Part shown: positions 10,652 through 21,550 of the stretch, piece by piece
Layout: every line of letters starts with the position of its first letter
Numbering within the stretch: position 1 is the first letter of the stretch
Origin: Humulus lupulus
Taxonomy: Eukaryota > Streptophyta > Magnoliopsida > Rosales > Cannabaceae
DNA length: 64,000 nucleotides
Direction of reading: 5' to 3'
NCBI RefSeq assembly: GCF_963169125.1
Contig: NC_084797.1
Span: 97,551,868 to 97,615,867 of the forward strand
Position numbers and translations under genes: made by a program
The notes under the pieces: generated by a model
What the model was told of the DNA's origin: nothing
Databases searched by the model: none
Seen by the model: only the letters and a program-made list of their open reading frames with translations

Positions 10652-13022
10652 TGTAACGCCCTGGTTACCCCAGAACCATTACGGTAAACGGTGAACCTGA
10701 AATTTGACCCGCTACCCGAGTCTTTTGGTTAAAAACGTGTTCTAAGTGTTATTAACAGGCTGAGGTGGAAAACCAATCAAAAGGAAAGGATATATTTTAT
10801 TTAATACATAAAACTGTTCATGGGCCCATAAAAAACATTTACAAGTTATTTACAACTCAAAAGGGTCATTACTGTTTCAAAATTACAAACCCGCCGACCT
10901 AAGCGGCCGCATATGTACACATCACCACCTAAGCTCTCCACTCAAGGTTGGGTGAGCTTTTCTTTCCCTTTACCTGCACCACATAGCACCCATGAGCCAA
11001 AGCCCAGCAAGAAAACACAATATTGTATATAAACATTGTCAAAGGATTATCATTATAATCACACAGAGCTTATAACTCTTAGATAGATGAGTGAATATCA
11101 CTTGAGGTTCTAGTAAACCATACTGAGTGACTGACAAGCAAGTCACTAATTTAAACAGAAGAGTGGCTGCTGGGTAAGCCACTAGCCTTAAACAGATGAG
11201 AGACTAATAGGTAAGTCTCTAACTTAACAGATGAGTGACTGATGGGTAAGTCACACAAGCGCTTATAGTATTCATCGAACTTGAGGTCGGTCTGACATTA
11301 ATGCTCTTTGAGTCATCCAATGCAGATGTCGATTAGATCTAATATTTATTGGCTTACATTGAACACGCTAAGGCCGTCCTGACTTATGAGTCAGCACTAT
11401 GTGACCAGTGCCCAGTACCACTGCCGAACCTGACTAATGAGTCACAACTTCAAAGTTGATACTGACACCTTTGCCAATTCTGACTAATGAGTCAGTATCA
11501 TGCACAAGTGAGCAAGATTTGCTAAGCATTCAATAATCAATCCATGTCCACATTTACACATTCAACATGCCTCATGAATAACCATGCATGTCACATATGG
11601 GGTGCAGTTTTCTTACCTCTGATTCGAGCGAGAATTAATATAAGAACGACCCTTGAGAATGATCTGTCTTTTAGTCCCTTAGCGGTCACCTAGTCATAAC
11701 CAAATATGGGATTCCATCAATAAAATGAATAATCAAAGGTTCCCGGACCAAGTCCTAACCTCCGGGATGTCGAATTCTACTAAACCGGGTAGTAGGTTTG
11801 ATCTCGAGCCCTTAGGTTTGAGTTTCTATCACTTAAAACCCATTTTGGCCAAATTCCCATTTCGAGCCGCGGCCCCAAGCTTTTGAGCCGAAGCCCCACC
11901 CAAAACAAGGGCCCAAAACCCTCTTTGACAGCATTAGAGCTGTAGCTTTACAAGTTAGAGCCACAGCTCTAATAGCCCATCAACACCAACTTCTCCTTCA
12001 CACAGCTTGAGCTGCAGCGCCCAAGAATAGAGTTGCAGCTCAACCTAGAACCCATATTTTTTTCCTATTTTTTCCTCAAACAAAACACAACCAAACCTTC
12101 CTCAAATCAATCCCAAAATCAACACCAATCATTACCACAACACAACCAACATTCCCACAACAAAACCCAAGCTTTTAACCACTTAAAACCAGACCAAATA
12201 CCCAATTCTATAATCAAAACTCTCAAGCTTTCAACCAAACCAAAAACAGAGTAAAACCATAAATTTCATGGCTGAATCTTACCTCAAGCTCGAGATTAAA
12301 CTCTCTTCAATGGATGGACCAAATCTATAAACTCAAATCCTTGATTTCCTAGCTTGATTCTTCAATTTGGGCTCAAAAACTCCAAAGGAGAAAGGAGAGA
12401 AAGTGATGTACGGGAAAGAGAAACCTTGCTCTGTTTTTGTTCTGTTCTTCTACAGGTTACCAAAACCATATATATCTCAAGTCAAATGACCTTAATGCCC
12501 CTAGGTCAAACAAAAGTTTCTAAAGCCTCCCAAGGGTAAAATCGTCATATTCCACCTATTTCGTTAATCATAATTAACACCCTCCAATTCCCGCTATTCT
12601 CGATATTCTCAAATACCAATAATTCATATCCCGTTACCCTTATACTCCTGGAAACGTTCTAATCATTTAATCATCCCGAGACTCACCCCAAGCCTCGAAC
12701 TTAACCCCGTTATGACTAAACCGCCACTTAATATTCAAAGATCGTCTCATGCCGAATAGCTCGAACAAATCCAAATTATAATGTGGCCTCAACAATATAT
12801 CACCGACATGCATACAAATATACAATTATGCCCTCAACGAGCCAAATTACCAAAATACCCCTGTCATGAAATGTGGACCCACGTGTATGCATTTAACATC
12901 ATATTATAATATAATTCACATAAACATGCATAAATTCATTTAATGACATAATTAAACAATTATGACCCTCCCGACCTACTAATCCAGCCATTAAACTGCA
13001 TTAGGGATTTCAGGGCATTACA
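10652..13022 (-). mobile_element. T2: Tekay/Del-type solo LTR nested in S1
   Basis: Starts TGTAACGCCC and ends GGGCATTACA, flanked by GTTAA (10647-10651 and 13023-13027). Deleting it restores the S1 sequence AGTGAAGGTTAATTCATAAC exactly as seen in S3. It shares the layout of T1 and T3: TGTAA start on its own strand, the CACCACATAGCACCCATGAG block near 10978, a hairpin-rich zone, and a terminal stretch about gene-free AT-rich DNA. No internal sequence is present, so it is a solo LTR of about 2.37 kb. Confidence 0.9.
11127..11254. repeat. Tandem hairpin array with compensatory changes (T2 LTR)
   Basis: Four degenerate units of 35-37 bp, each holding a 6-bp inverted repeat around an 8-nt loop. 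Arms: GTGACT/AGTCAC (11127-11146), GTGGCT/AGCCAC (11163-11182), GAGACT/AGTCTC (11200-11219) and GTGACT/AGTCAC (11235-11254). Where one arm has changed, the other has the matching change. Downstream, three CTGACT..AGTCA hairpins with 4-nt loops follow (about 11375-11500). Confidence 0.85.
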
Positions 13023-13722
13023 GTTAATTCATAACTAAATTATGAATTTGAGCTCAATAACCTTTCAATCCCAAAAGTCAACCCTTAAGAGAACCATCAT
13101 TCAATCTCTTGCGGGAAGGCATAGATTCCATATCTGTATACTATGTCCCCAGCCATCTACATTAATGAGTTCCCAAAACAAAAGTTTCTAGCCTGATCAT
13201 CCTGACAGACCCAAACAAGTGAATCAAAGAACTCATATAACATAAACAGGAGTTCATAGTAACTTCAGGATTAAGATCAATTTGTATTTGATCATCAGTT
13301 CATATATTTAATTAATACTTTGAAACGATATTTAACTAAGTATTAATAAACATATCTGGTCCAGTTCTATATATTCTCTAATATATAAAGCACATCCACT
13401 AAAGTGTCCTACCACACTAGTGATCCGGATCTAGATCACATGTATTCATAATACTAGTGGACCGTACTTGCAGTAATTAATCTAAAGATTCCATAACTTT
13501 ATTTTACTGCGAACTATTCAAGTTCATTTATCTCAAACACAATCCTCTCGTACCAATACGTGTTTGAGATCACATATATGAACTTAGGAATTTTCCTGAT
13601 ATTTACATAATATTATCACAAAATAATATAGTCCATAAAATATATGCATAACAAATTCAATTTATTTATTTATTTCATAAAACAATGTCTACTACATATG
13701 CTTTCAGGGCACATTTCCATCA

Positions 13723-14874
13723 AATAATTAGGTGACAACATTTTATGACTAAAAATAAAGTACAATAATATTATCATTTGAAAAAATATCAATGTTTTGG
13801 AAAGTAAACATGATGCATGAATGCAATAATTAAAACACATAAATTAACACTTACTTTTCCACGATAAAATTACCCAACAAATAAAGTGGTGCCTTAGGGT
13901 CGATCAAGTTAAATTTAGATAGCTTATAAGACATTCTTATCTTTATAATTAAAAACTTAAAACAACTCTTCATTTTCTTGTTAAATATAAAGTACCACTG
14001 GTATGGTCAAGATGCAATTATCCACTGCAAAAGCTTGATTACATATTTGTAAGTGTAACCCATTATTTCGAAATTCATGACTTAACTTATAGAGCACCAC
14101 CTTAGGGTCGGTCAAGCCTAAAATACATCACTTCTTCCTATCTTCGTAAGAAGCCAAACTTGGTATTAATATGTCTAGAAGCCTTCCTTAGGGGGACGGA
14201 AACAAAGCCGCCTTGAGGCCCTATTCATATCTCACGGTACTGTACTAATAATGGAGACCATAGGTCACATTGAGATGTTCACCTTCTTCCACTTACTATT
14301 TTAGATTAAATATGTTTTATTAAACTAATCAATTAATTCTAAATTAATTACTAGTTTATCAATAGCCCTATGAATGTAATTAATTACAAAATTCATAATT
14401 ATAAAAGAGTCTGTTTCTATAGTTAATGTGATCTAATTAATTACCGATTATATTCATCTAACTTTACTAAAAAAGCTTTTTACATAAAGTTGGTTATCTT
14501 AAAGGCCTATAAAATCTATTGCCTTTATGATGGTGTGAGTTACCAAGTTTTAACTAATTTAATACTTAGTGGTTTACATGCAATTGGTTTCTCCAAAACA
14601 ATTCATATAAACAAATAGGACAATCCTAGATGATCATGTTTCTAAAAGATGCATGATTAATGAGAAAATGTGTGGGGTTTCATGAATGACATGTAATTGA
14701 CTAATGCATGATCATGTTATCAATCAAACATCAATGAACATCTATTTAAATAAACAAACAATAAATGATGAACTGAGTACTAATGGCTATTTATAAGATT
14801 TACAACCCTTTGAAAAATTAGAAATAAAATTGAAATCTAAGCCGATGTAGCTTACAAGAATCTTCAAGAATGCT
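13723..14874 (-). other. COP1 5' leader, no gene
   Basis: Non-coding sequence homologous to 26700-27402 (COP4). Shared landmarks are the CCACGATAAA block near 13860, GCCTTAGGGTCG near 13891 and again near 14102, and CCTTCCTTAGGGGGACGGA near 14183. It lies 5' of the COP1 gag-like fragment in element orientation. The 5' LTR of COP1 is not in the window; the sequence stops at the TAT-A insertion. Confidence 0.6.
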
Positions 14875-15721
14875 TGTTGACCTGTTAAATTGGCCAACGA
14901 TTGTATGTACAATATACGACACCTTTTGAACGGAATGAATATAAAATATGACAGAGTACATATATCTTAAACAAACACACAGGAATTTATAGTGGTTTAG
15001 CCCTGTTCTGATGAACAGTAATAACCTAATCCACTTAGTCTTTAGTATTGAATCACTCGATTGGCAATTATAAATACGAACTAAAGAGTTCACTTGTCAA
15101 AAAGATCGATCCCAAAAATTCCAGAAAAAAGAGCCCTGAAATGAAGCCCTGGGTCCTTTCTTTATAGTATCCAAGGGCTGTTACATGATCAGTAAGAGTG
15201 GGATCGTAGTTTGGTACACAATCATTGGGAGTGGAGATACGTGTCCACTTTCCCATGATTATGAGATCGTGGGTCTTCCTGTTGTCTTCTTTGGATCGTG
15301 GTTGATAATGCACGATTGGGACCTTCAAGAAAATGCTAAGTCTTGATTGGTCTATGAGACTTAGGTGCTAGGCTCGATGAGCCTTTAGAGCTTGGGTTCT
15401 AGACCCGTTGGTCCTCTGGGTGCTAGGCCCATTGATCTTAGTTTGAACGAGTGTGAGTTTTACCCAGTGAAGTGTCTTTGGGAGTGTAGGTCGACCACCT
15501 ATGGAGGATAGGGTGGGCCGACCACCCCGAGGGGTTCTTGGGCATACTTGGGTCGACCACCCCTAGGGGGTTTAGGCCTGGTTGACTTTCTATAGGTCCT
15601 GGACCTATCTTTTTTTTTACTCATCGGTCTTTTTTCAAGACTTCGTCGTTTTCCCTGATTTGTGATGCCACGTGCCGCTTTCTTATTCACCACGTCATCT
15701 CTGGATTTTTGAGGGATAACA
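14875..15721 (-). repeat. 3' LTR of TAT-A
   Basis: Begins TGTTGACC and ends GGATAACA, next to a TTTGCCCCCC tract. It shares with the TAT-C and TAT-D LTRs the TGTTGAC start, a GTGGTTTAG..CCACTTAGTCTTT block near 14992 and a similar length (847 bp). It includes copies of GTCGACCACC near 15491 and 15552. The boundary at 14875 is inferred. Confidence 0.7.
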
Positions 15722-15735
15722 TTTGCCCCCCAAGT
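15722..15735 (-). other. Polypurine tract of TAT-A
   Basis: TTTGCCCCCCAAGT on the plus strand is a purine run ending GGGGGGCAAA on the minus strand, directly next to the LTR. The same string flanks the TAT-D 3' LTR at 48287. Confidence 0.8.
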
Positions 15736-15871
15736 TTATCATAATGTGTTCAACATTACAGTAAACTTGATCTTGGCCCAAGAAACATATCGCAACAGTA
15801 CTTTAACAGCAAAGTTCCTCGGGACATTACGTAGTACTTTCATCAACTATCGATAATTTTCTTAGCACGAG

Positions 15872-16205
15872 TTTTTCAAGGATAATTGGTAATTCCTAAA
15901 CATAATTATATTTTTCAAGGAGAATTAATTTCCTAAAAATCTAGTATATTTTTCAAGGAAAATTGAAGTCCTAAAAATATAACATATTTTTCAAGGAGTT
16001 TGAAGTCCTAAATATATAATATATTTTTCAAGAATATTAATTCCTAAAAATACAAAATATTTTTCAAGGAATTTAAATTCCTAAAAATATAAGATATTTT
16101 TCAAGGAATTTGAATTCCTAAAAATACTAGATATTTTTCAAGGAATTTGAAATTTTAATCATACTAGATATTTTTCAAGGGTTTTGAATTCCTGAAAATA
16201 TATGG
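15872..16205. repeat. 37-38 bp hairpin-forming minisatellite (9 copies) in TAT-A
   Basis: TTTTTCAAGG recurs at 15872, 15911, 15949, 15987, 16024 (as TTTTTCAAGA), 16060, 16097, 16134 and 16171. A typical unit reads TTTTTCAAGGAATTTGAATT then CCTAAAAATA, so AGGAATT and AATTCCT can pair around a 2-nt loop and the T and A runs extend the stem. It lies upstream of the antisense gene's TATA box. Confidence 0.85.
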
Positions 16206-16219
16206 TTAGCCTGAGAGGC

Positions 16220-16226
16220 TATAAGT
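16220..16226 (+). promoter_or_regulatory. TATA-like box for TAT-A antisense gene
   Basis: TATAAGT, about 500 bp inside the polypurine tract and upstream of a leader with splice-like GGTAAGTATT at 16323-16332. TAT-B (28972) and TAT-D (48555) have TATA boxes at comparable places on the same strand relative to the LTR. Confidence 0.45.
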
Positions 16227-16493
16227 AGGCCTCATTTCTCACTTCTTTGCCCTATGCGCTTAAGCTATAGGATTCTCCAAGCGTGATTTCTCCAATTCTT
16301 CATCAAACTCAGATCTTTACTTGGGTAAGTATTTTCTCCTAATCCCTACATCATTTAATTTAAATGTGCTTAGATTTAGAAGAAATGCTTTGAATATTTG
16401 AGGAATCTGTTTGAATCTCCTTGTTTTGTATTATTTTGATCCAAAATAATTGACTTGTTTGAATCAATTCTACGATTTCTCTATAATTTCCGT

Positions 16494-17125
16494 AGCCTGG
16501 ACAATTTCTAGGGTTCCAAACCCTAGCATAGGCGATTTCAGGTTTGTAAAACCCTAGGCCGACCACTTCTTTGAGATTCACTAGCCTGGCGATTTCCAAG
16601 GTTTCAAACCCTAGCATTGGCGATTTCAGACTTGTAAAACTCTAGGCTGACCACTTCTTTGAGATTCACTAGCCTTATTCGATTTCCATGCTTTCATACC
16701 CCATCACGGGCCGAGCACCCAAGGGTTTACATCATGGGTCGACCACCACACCCCTGGGCGACTTCCAGGGATCCAGGGTGGTCGGCCCAAGCATAAGCCG
16801 ACCACCTAGGACCCTATTTTTTTTTCTCCTCCTTTACTAATCTCTTTGGGGTCTTCCTTGTACTGTACAATTTATTGGAAACTTGAACTTTAGTCCTCCG
16901 ACATTTTTCTGAGGTCTGCATCCCTAGGGTGTTCGGCCTAAGGTAGTAGGCCGACCACCTATGCCCCTAATTTCATGTTTTGTAATCTTAGGGACTTAGG
17001 GTGGTCATCCCAAGCTTAGTTCCACTAGGCCGACCCCCTTTAAGACTTCGATCAATTTTTCTAAATCTAGGGGAGTCCTATGGTGGTCATCCTGAGCTTA
17101 GTCTCATTGGGCCGACCCCCTATAT
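16494..17125. repeat. Degenerate tandem duplications with GCCGACCACC motif (TAT-A antisense leader)
   Basis: A ~90-bp unit (GCCTGG..CGATTTC..CTTGTAAAACCCTAGG..CCGACCACTTCTTTG) is repeated from 16494 to about 16680, and a ~80-bp unit (GGTGGTCATCC..CTTAGT..GGCCGACCCCC) twice in 16990-17120. GGTGGTCGGC at 16777-16786 pairs perfectly with GCCGACCACC at 16797-16806 around a 10-nt loop. The motif also occurs in the TAT-A LTR. Confidence 0.7.
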
Positions 17126-17240
17126 AGATTTTTCCCCAGATTTCTTCATTTTTTTCTCCTTAGTTCATGGATATGCCCTCAGATATCGACTTTGTTATGT
17201 TCACTTACTAACTTTACTCTTTATTTTTCCTTTGTTGCAA

Positions 17241-17661
17241 ATGTCCAGCTCCTCTTCGTCAGACATGTTTGTAAGCAGGCGTACTCCCCAGGAGCTCTTG
17301 GAAAGGGTGAAAAGGATTTTCTGCTTTATATTTGTTTAGTGTGGAAGACTTCTTGAAAAGGTATAGCCCAATGGCAAGAGTAAAACAGACAACTCGGCAA
17401 CCTTCCGAAGATAATCCTCGTATTGCCCGAGACATCACCCAAGGCTCTTCGCGTGACTCTTCTCAGATCTATTCTCAGCATAGTACTTCCTGTGGCTCTC
17501 AGGGCACATCCCAACGAAGTTATTCTTCTCAACGGAGTCTGCCTAGTCAGCGAGACTCCTTGCAACACCCTTTGCATCGGGATACCAGTCGGGTTCCCCA
17601 TCACTCTTGTTCTCAGAGAGAACATACCAAGGGCTCTCATCACCAGGCTACTCATCCTTAG
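17241..17661 (+). pseudogene. TAT-A antisense gene, 5' part (function unknown)
   Basis: On the strand opposite to the element. ATG 17241 follows a pyrimidine-rich stretch and opens MSSSSSSDMFVSRRTPQELL; the frame stops at 17337 and an overlapping frame continues (17332-17661, S/Q/R-rich, with a second ATG at 17371). Low-complexity, charged, no recognised domain. The position, between polypurine tract and pol on the antisense strand, matches the better-preserved gene in TAT-D. The 3' part is lost where COP2 begins. Confidence 0.4.
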
Positions 17662-17824
17662 GAACGTTCTATTCACCGGTTCTGCTGGACACACTCTGCC
17701 ATCAAGTCTGATGCCCTACTTCCTCTTCATCCATACTTCTGAAGCATGGTAGATTATTTTGGTCCAACCTTCATTTTGTGCTTGAAGCTATCTGCCATGA
17801 GGTGTTGGACCTTAGGCAAGTTCT

Positions 17825-19674
17825 TGTTAGGAAAAACTTATACAGGATTCTTATTTATTTTCATGTAGATCTAATATTAAAAAAATTAATATGAGATAAC
17901 CTAGAACATGTTTCTAAAATTGAATTCAAAGAGAAACAACGATAAGAATACTTACAGTATACGCATCAGAATGAATGAGTCCTTCCTTCAGTTTCTCTAA
18001 CCCTTGTATCCTTTCTGTCGCAGAGTATTATCAAGAAACTGAACCGATCTTCTATTATCTTCACAATCTTCCAAAGTATCCTTAGAATCACCTAGTATAG
18101 AGTGGGAAATTATCAACACATGAGATAGATACAGAAAGAAGAAGAGAAAATAACTAAGAGGTTTAGAAAAGGACTTGTGTTTAGAGAGAATCTAAAACCT
18201 ATCAAAAAATCTGACTTCTAAACTTCTGTTTAGACTTATATTTTCAACTCTCTCTAAGCACTCATTTTATAGACTCAATTAGGCCATATAATTTAATTAA
18301 AAAATCAATAAAATAATAGGCAATTTGAAGCCCTAGATCAAAATTATCATGAGCTTTAGGCCCATGAAATTTTGCATTTGATTATAATCCCATTGGACTT
18401 AAAATCAAGGACTGTATTATTTTCTATTGATTTAATAAATTAAATCATTATTTAAATCCTTTATCAAATTAATTATTTATAATTTGAACCTTGATTTAAA
18501 ATTATTTATTAATTTAGATACCAATTTATCTTAATTAATAAATCTTTCCTAATTTCTCTTTTCTTCTCTAAATTACATAACTCTGTGAAACTATCCAAAA
18601 CTGACAAGGTCAACTTTGATAATTAAATCAATTAATTGAGACTACATAGATGATTTTATCCAAGCTACAATGGGGACCATGGGCCTATGATATCAAGCTG
18701 CAATAAGTTATCATAAATCTAACAAATAAATTTACTAACTTATTAATTCCTCGTGACTCCACTAAAGACTCAGAATTGCACTCTTGAATTCATAGAACGC
18801 TCTATAAAAAATATAGATACTCTATTAATTATCCATTGTTACAACCATAATTGTCATTCAATCCTCTATAGACGGTCTACAATGAGATGGGACTAAAATA
18901 CCGTTTTACCCTTCATTGTATTTTATCCTTAAAACACTTAGTTCCTTGAAAATGATATTTCAGTAAACTAATTTAATTACTGAAATGAGATCTCTATCAT
19001 TTAACACTTTGAACCAAACAAAAAGGAAACCATCATTTCACTTCTTCATCAGAAGCTATAGATGTTCATATCTATGATTAACACTCCCATTCAATTATAC
19101 TACCGAGTTCCCAAGATGTAAGTATGGGCTAGTCCATAGGGTAAGCTGGTAACGAACAAATCAAAGAACTCAAATAATACAATTAGTTAGAATACTAACC
19201 ACTCAAAATTGAGATTGAATTGACCTATGGTCAACTATATGATATGACTAGATTAGATAATAACGGTATGTTTACTTATCTTATCAACTGTGAATATCGG
19301 TCCTGTCCGATGTAACAAATACATCCGATCTTTTCTACTTTGCTAATGTTCTGGAAAGAACATAACACCACAATATGTAAGTAGATCATATCGTAGATTA
19401 GCAAGTCAGTGTTAATCCTGTGCACTGACTAATCTTAGGACTAACTTATTTTGAACATATAATCATATTTATATTCCACTGTGATTACGTCACTATAAGT
19501 ACGATTAGCTATATGCTCGGGATTTAATAGAAGTTTATATTAAACAAATAATCATGAAAATAAAACATGTGAGCAAAGTGATTGACCAAGCCAAAAAATG
19601 ATTTCTATTCTTTTATTGATAATAGATGAGATTATAAAGAAATTGAGTTTTAATTAGTGAATAAAACCCCAACA
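17825..19674 (-). repeat. 3' LTR of COP2 (1850 bp)
   Basis: TGTTAGGAAA..ACCCCAACA. Read on the minus strand it matches the COP3 5' LTR at 44124-45975 (1852 bp). The sequence TATAGAC..AAAATGAG near 18250 and the terminal repeats are shared. Confidence 0.92.
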
Positions 19675-19689
19675 AACTCCCACTTGCAC
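19675..19689 (-). other. Polypurine tract of COP2
   Basis: AACTCCCACTTGCAC on the plus strand gives GTGCAAGTGGGAGTT on the minus strand, directly before the LTR; AAGTGGGAG is a typical Copia tract. Confidence 0.85.
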
Positions 19690-19698
19690 TAATTGAAA

Positions 19699-20473
19699 CT
19701 AATGCCTTAATTCTACTAATCCCATTTCCTTGATATGCTTATCAAATGTAGCTTTTGGTAATGTATTTTTAAATGGATCTGTAAGATTGTCTTCAGATGC
19801 AATCTTCATAACCTTCACATCTCCCCTGGCCACATATTCTCGAATAATGTGATACTTCCTTTCTATATGCTTACTCCTTTTGTGACTTCGAGGTTCTTTC
19901 GAGTTGGCTATCGCTCCTATATTGTCACAAAACAACACAAGCGGTTTATCCATTTATGGAATAACACCAAGATCCGAATAGAACTTCTTTAGCTAGACTA
20001 TTTCCTTAGTTGCTTCTGACGCGGCTATGTACTCAGCCTCCATGGTGGAATCTGAGATTGCAGACTGCTTTATGCTTCTCTATATCACAGCTCCACCCCC
20101 AAGAGTAAAAACCATTCCAGAAGTAGACTTCCTATCATCGACATCAGTCTAAAAAATTTGAATCGGTGTAGCCTACATGGTTCAGAACACCACCCTTGTA
20201 GACTAACATATAATCCTTACTTCGCCTTAAATACTTTAGGATATGCTTAACTGATATCCAATGTTCTAGTCCTGGGTTTGACTGATACCTGCTCACTACT
20301 CCCATTGCATAACAGATATCTGGTCTAGTACACCACATAGCATACATTAGACTTCCAACTGCAGATGCATAAGGAACTTTTCTCATTGCATCTTCCTCTT
20401 CAGGAGTCTGGGGAGACTGCTTCTTTGAAAGATGAATTCCATGGCGGGACGGTAAACGCCCTTTCTTGGAATT
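19699..20473 (-). pseudogene. COP2 RNase H and end of RT
   Basis: The minus strand encodes, in order, the RT-to-RNase H connection (MRKVPYASAVGSLMYAMWCT, RPDICYAMGVVSRY), the RNase H core (YTDSNF, then STMEAEYIAASEA) and the C-terminal part (DKPLVLFCDNIGAIANSKEP, KHIERKYHIIREYVARGDVK), closing VELRH near 19700. Several stops and one frameshift between 20144 and 19953 inactivate it. The right end is cut by S2, and RT continues at 21551. Confidence 0.88.
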
Positions 20474-21550
20474 TGTAAAATCCTTTATTGGCTAAACTTT
20501 AATTTAGACAAAATATTTTAAATGTTTAAGGAAAATTAGTAGCATATCTCCTTATTAAATCTCGGGTTAATTATCAGATTATTCAGCTGATTTTCTAGTG
20601 TGAAAATATCTTTAAGTGTGAATATATTTTTTTACCTTATTTATCACAAATAATCAATATTTGGTAAAAATATATTTTGCAATTATCTTGAGATTATTTT
20701 AAGGGATTATGATTATTCTGGAATAAAGAAGGTATCGAAAATGAACATGGTCAAAAGAAATGACCATGTTCGTTCTGCCAGATAAAACTGATTTCATTGC
20801 TGACTCATCGGTTTCCTTTTCTGTCGGCATAGAATTCATCTGGCTGGCTTATTTCCTTAATCAAAGGAATTCGCAAATTGATTTCAAAGATACCAGAAAA
20901 TGTTGGCCTTGGACGATTTCCTTGCCTATAAATATCTTGCTAAGGCCTTTGGAATTTGGACCTCTTCCATTTTGAATATTTGTAAACATTATGTTATTTT
21001 GAAGAGTGTCTTTATTTGTAGAGATTAAGTTTGTTCACCTTAATCTTTGTGAGAGTGCTGAGTGTACTTGTGGATATCTATCTAGTCCATTGTAAACAAG
21101 TAGTGTCTATTGTGAACGTGTTCATAAGGATCTTCGGGAGAGGATTCTATCTAAGTCTCACTTCGGGAGGAAGTGAGCACTCACTATTCTTTGAAGGGAG
21201 TTCAACAGAATCATCGTTTCATCAAAACCAGATTCATAGAGAAGAGTACAACAAGATTGCGGCAATAGTTTAAGAGGGAGTCTTGTCAATGCTTTTGTAA
21301 ACATTGTTTCTTTACTAATTGGTTTATTCTCTGGGCGTGGCCCCGTGGATGTAGGTTATCTGAAAAAATTTCTGAACCACGTAAAAATTCTCGTATGTTG
21401 AATTTTTACCTGTTTTTCTGTTTCTGTTTAAACAGTTGCATAAGTAATGTGAACAAAAATGAAATCTGTCTAAACAACTTAATCAGTATTCCGCATTTAA
21501 TTAAGTTGTTTATTTTAAATCACTTGGTAATCTTAAAATACGGAATCTTA
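20474..21550 (+). mobile_element. S2: probable solo LTR inside COP2 RT
   Basis: The insertion splits the COP2 polyprotein between GAATT (20469-20473) and GAATT (21551-21555). It starts TGTAAAATCC and ends GGAATCTTA, so the right end is TA where CA is expected. The content looks like a plus-strand LTR: TATA-like CCTATAAATATC near 20926, then a transcribed-leader-like region and a GAACCACGTAAAAATTC block near 21374. No internal coding region. The shared flank could also be read as 8 bp (GAATTTGT), which would suit a DNA transposon, but I see no terminal inverted repeats. Confidence 0.6.

Larger units (their letters stand above)
9111..13722 (-). mobile_element. S1: solo LTR (2.24-kb LTR family) carrying nested solo LTR T2
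   Basis: Begins TGTTAGGAAC and ends TTTCCATCA, flanked by AATAA on both sides (9106-9110 and 13723-13727). After removal of T2 and one copy of its duplication the LTR is about 2236 bp. On the minus strand it matches the plus-strand LTR at 36741-39000 along its whole length. No internal region is attached, so it is a solo LTR, the product of recombination between the two LTRs of a former element. AT-rich, with runs of AATTAATTAATTA. Confidence 0.9.
14875..17824 (-). mobile_element. TAT-A: Tat-lineage Gypsy fragment (3' LTR and antisense-gene region)
   Basis: On the minus strand this is the 3' end of an element: polypurine tract and LTR at the left, and, to the right, the zone that in Tat elements lies between pol and the 3' LTR. 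That zone carries a gene on the opposite (plus) strand. The fragment is cut at 17825 by COP2, and its gag-pol is not in the window. Candidate left duplication ATGCT (14870-14874). Lineage is inferred from layout shared with TAT-D, whose polyprotein is clear. Confidence 0.7.

Noticed and set aside
15872..16205. CRISPR-like array
   Set aside because: Units are near-identical without unique spacers, and the setting is a plant retroelement; it is a minisatellite.
17371..17400. MARVKQTTRQ in the TAT-A antisense region looks like a histone H3 tail
   Set aside because: Only about ten residues resemble it; the rest is Ser/Gln-rich with no histone fold, so chance or convergence is likelier.
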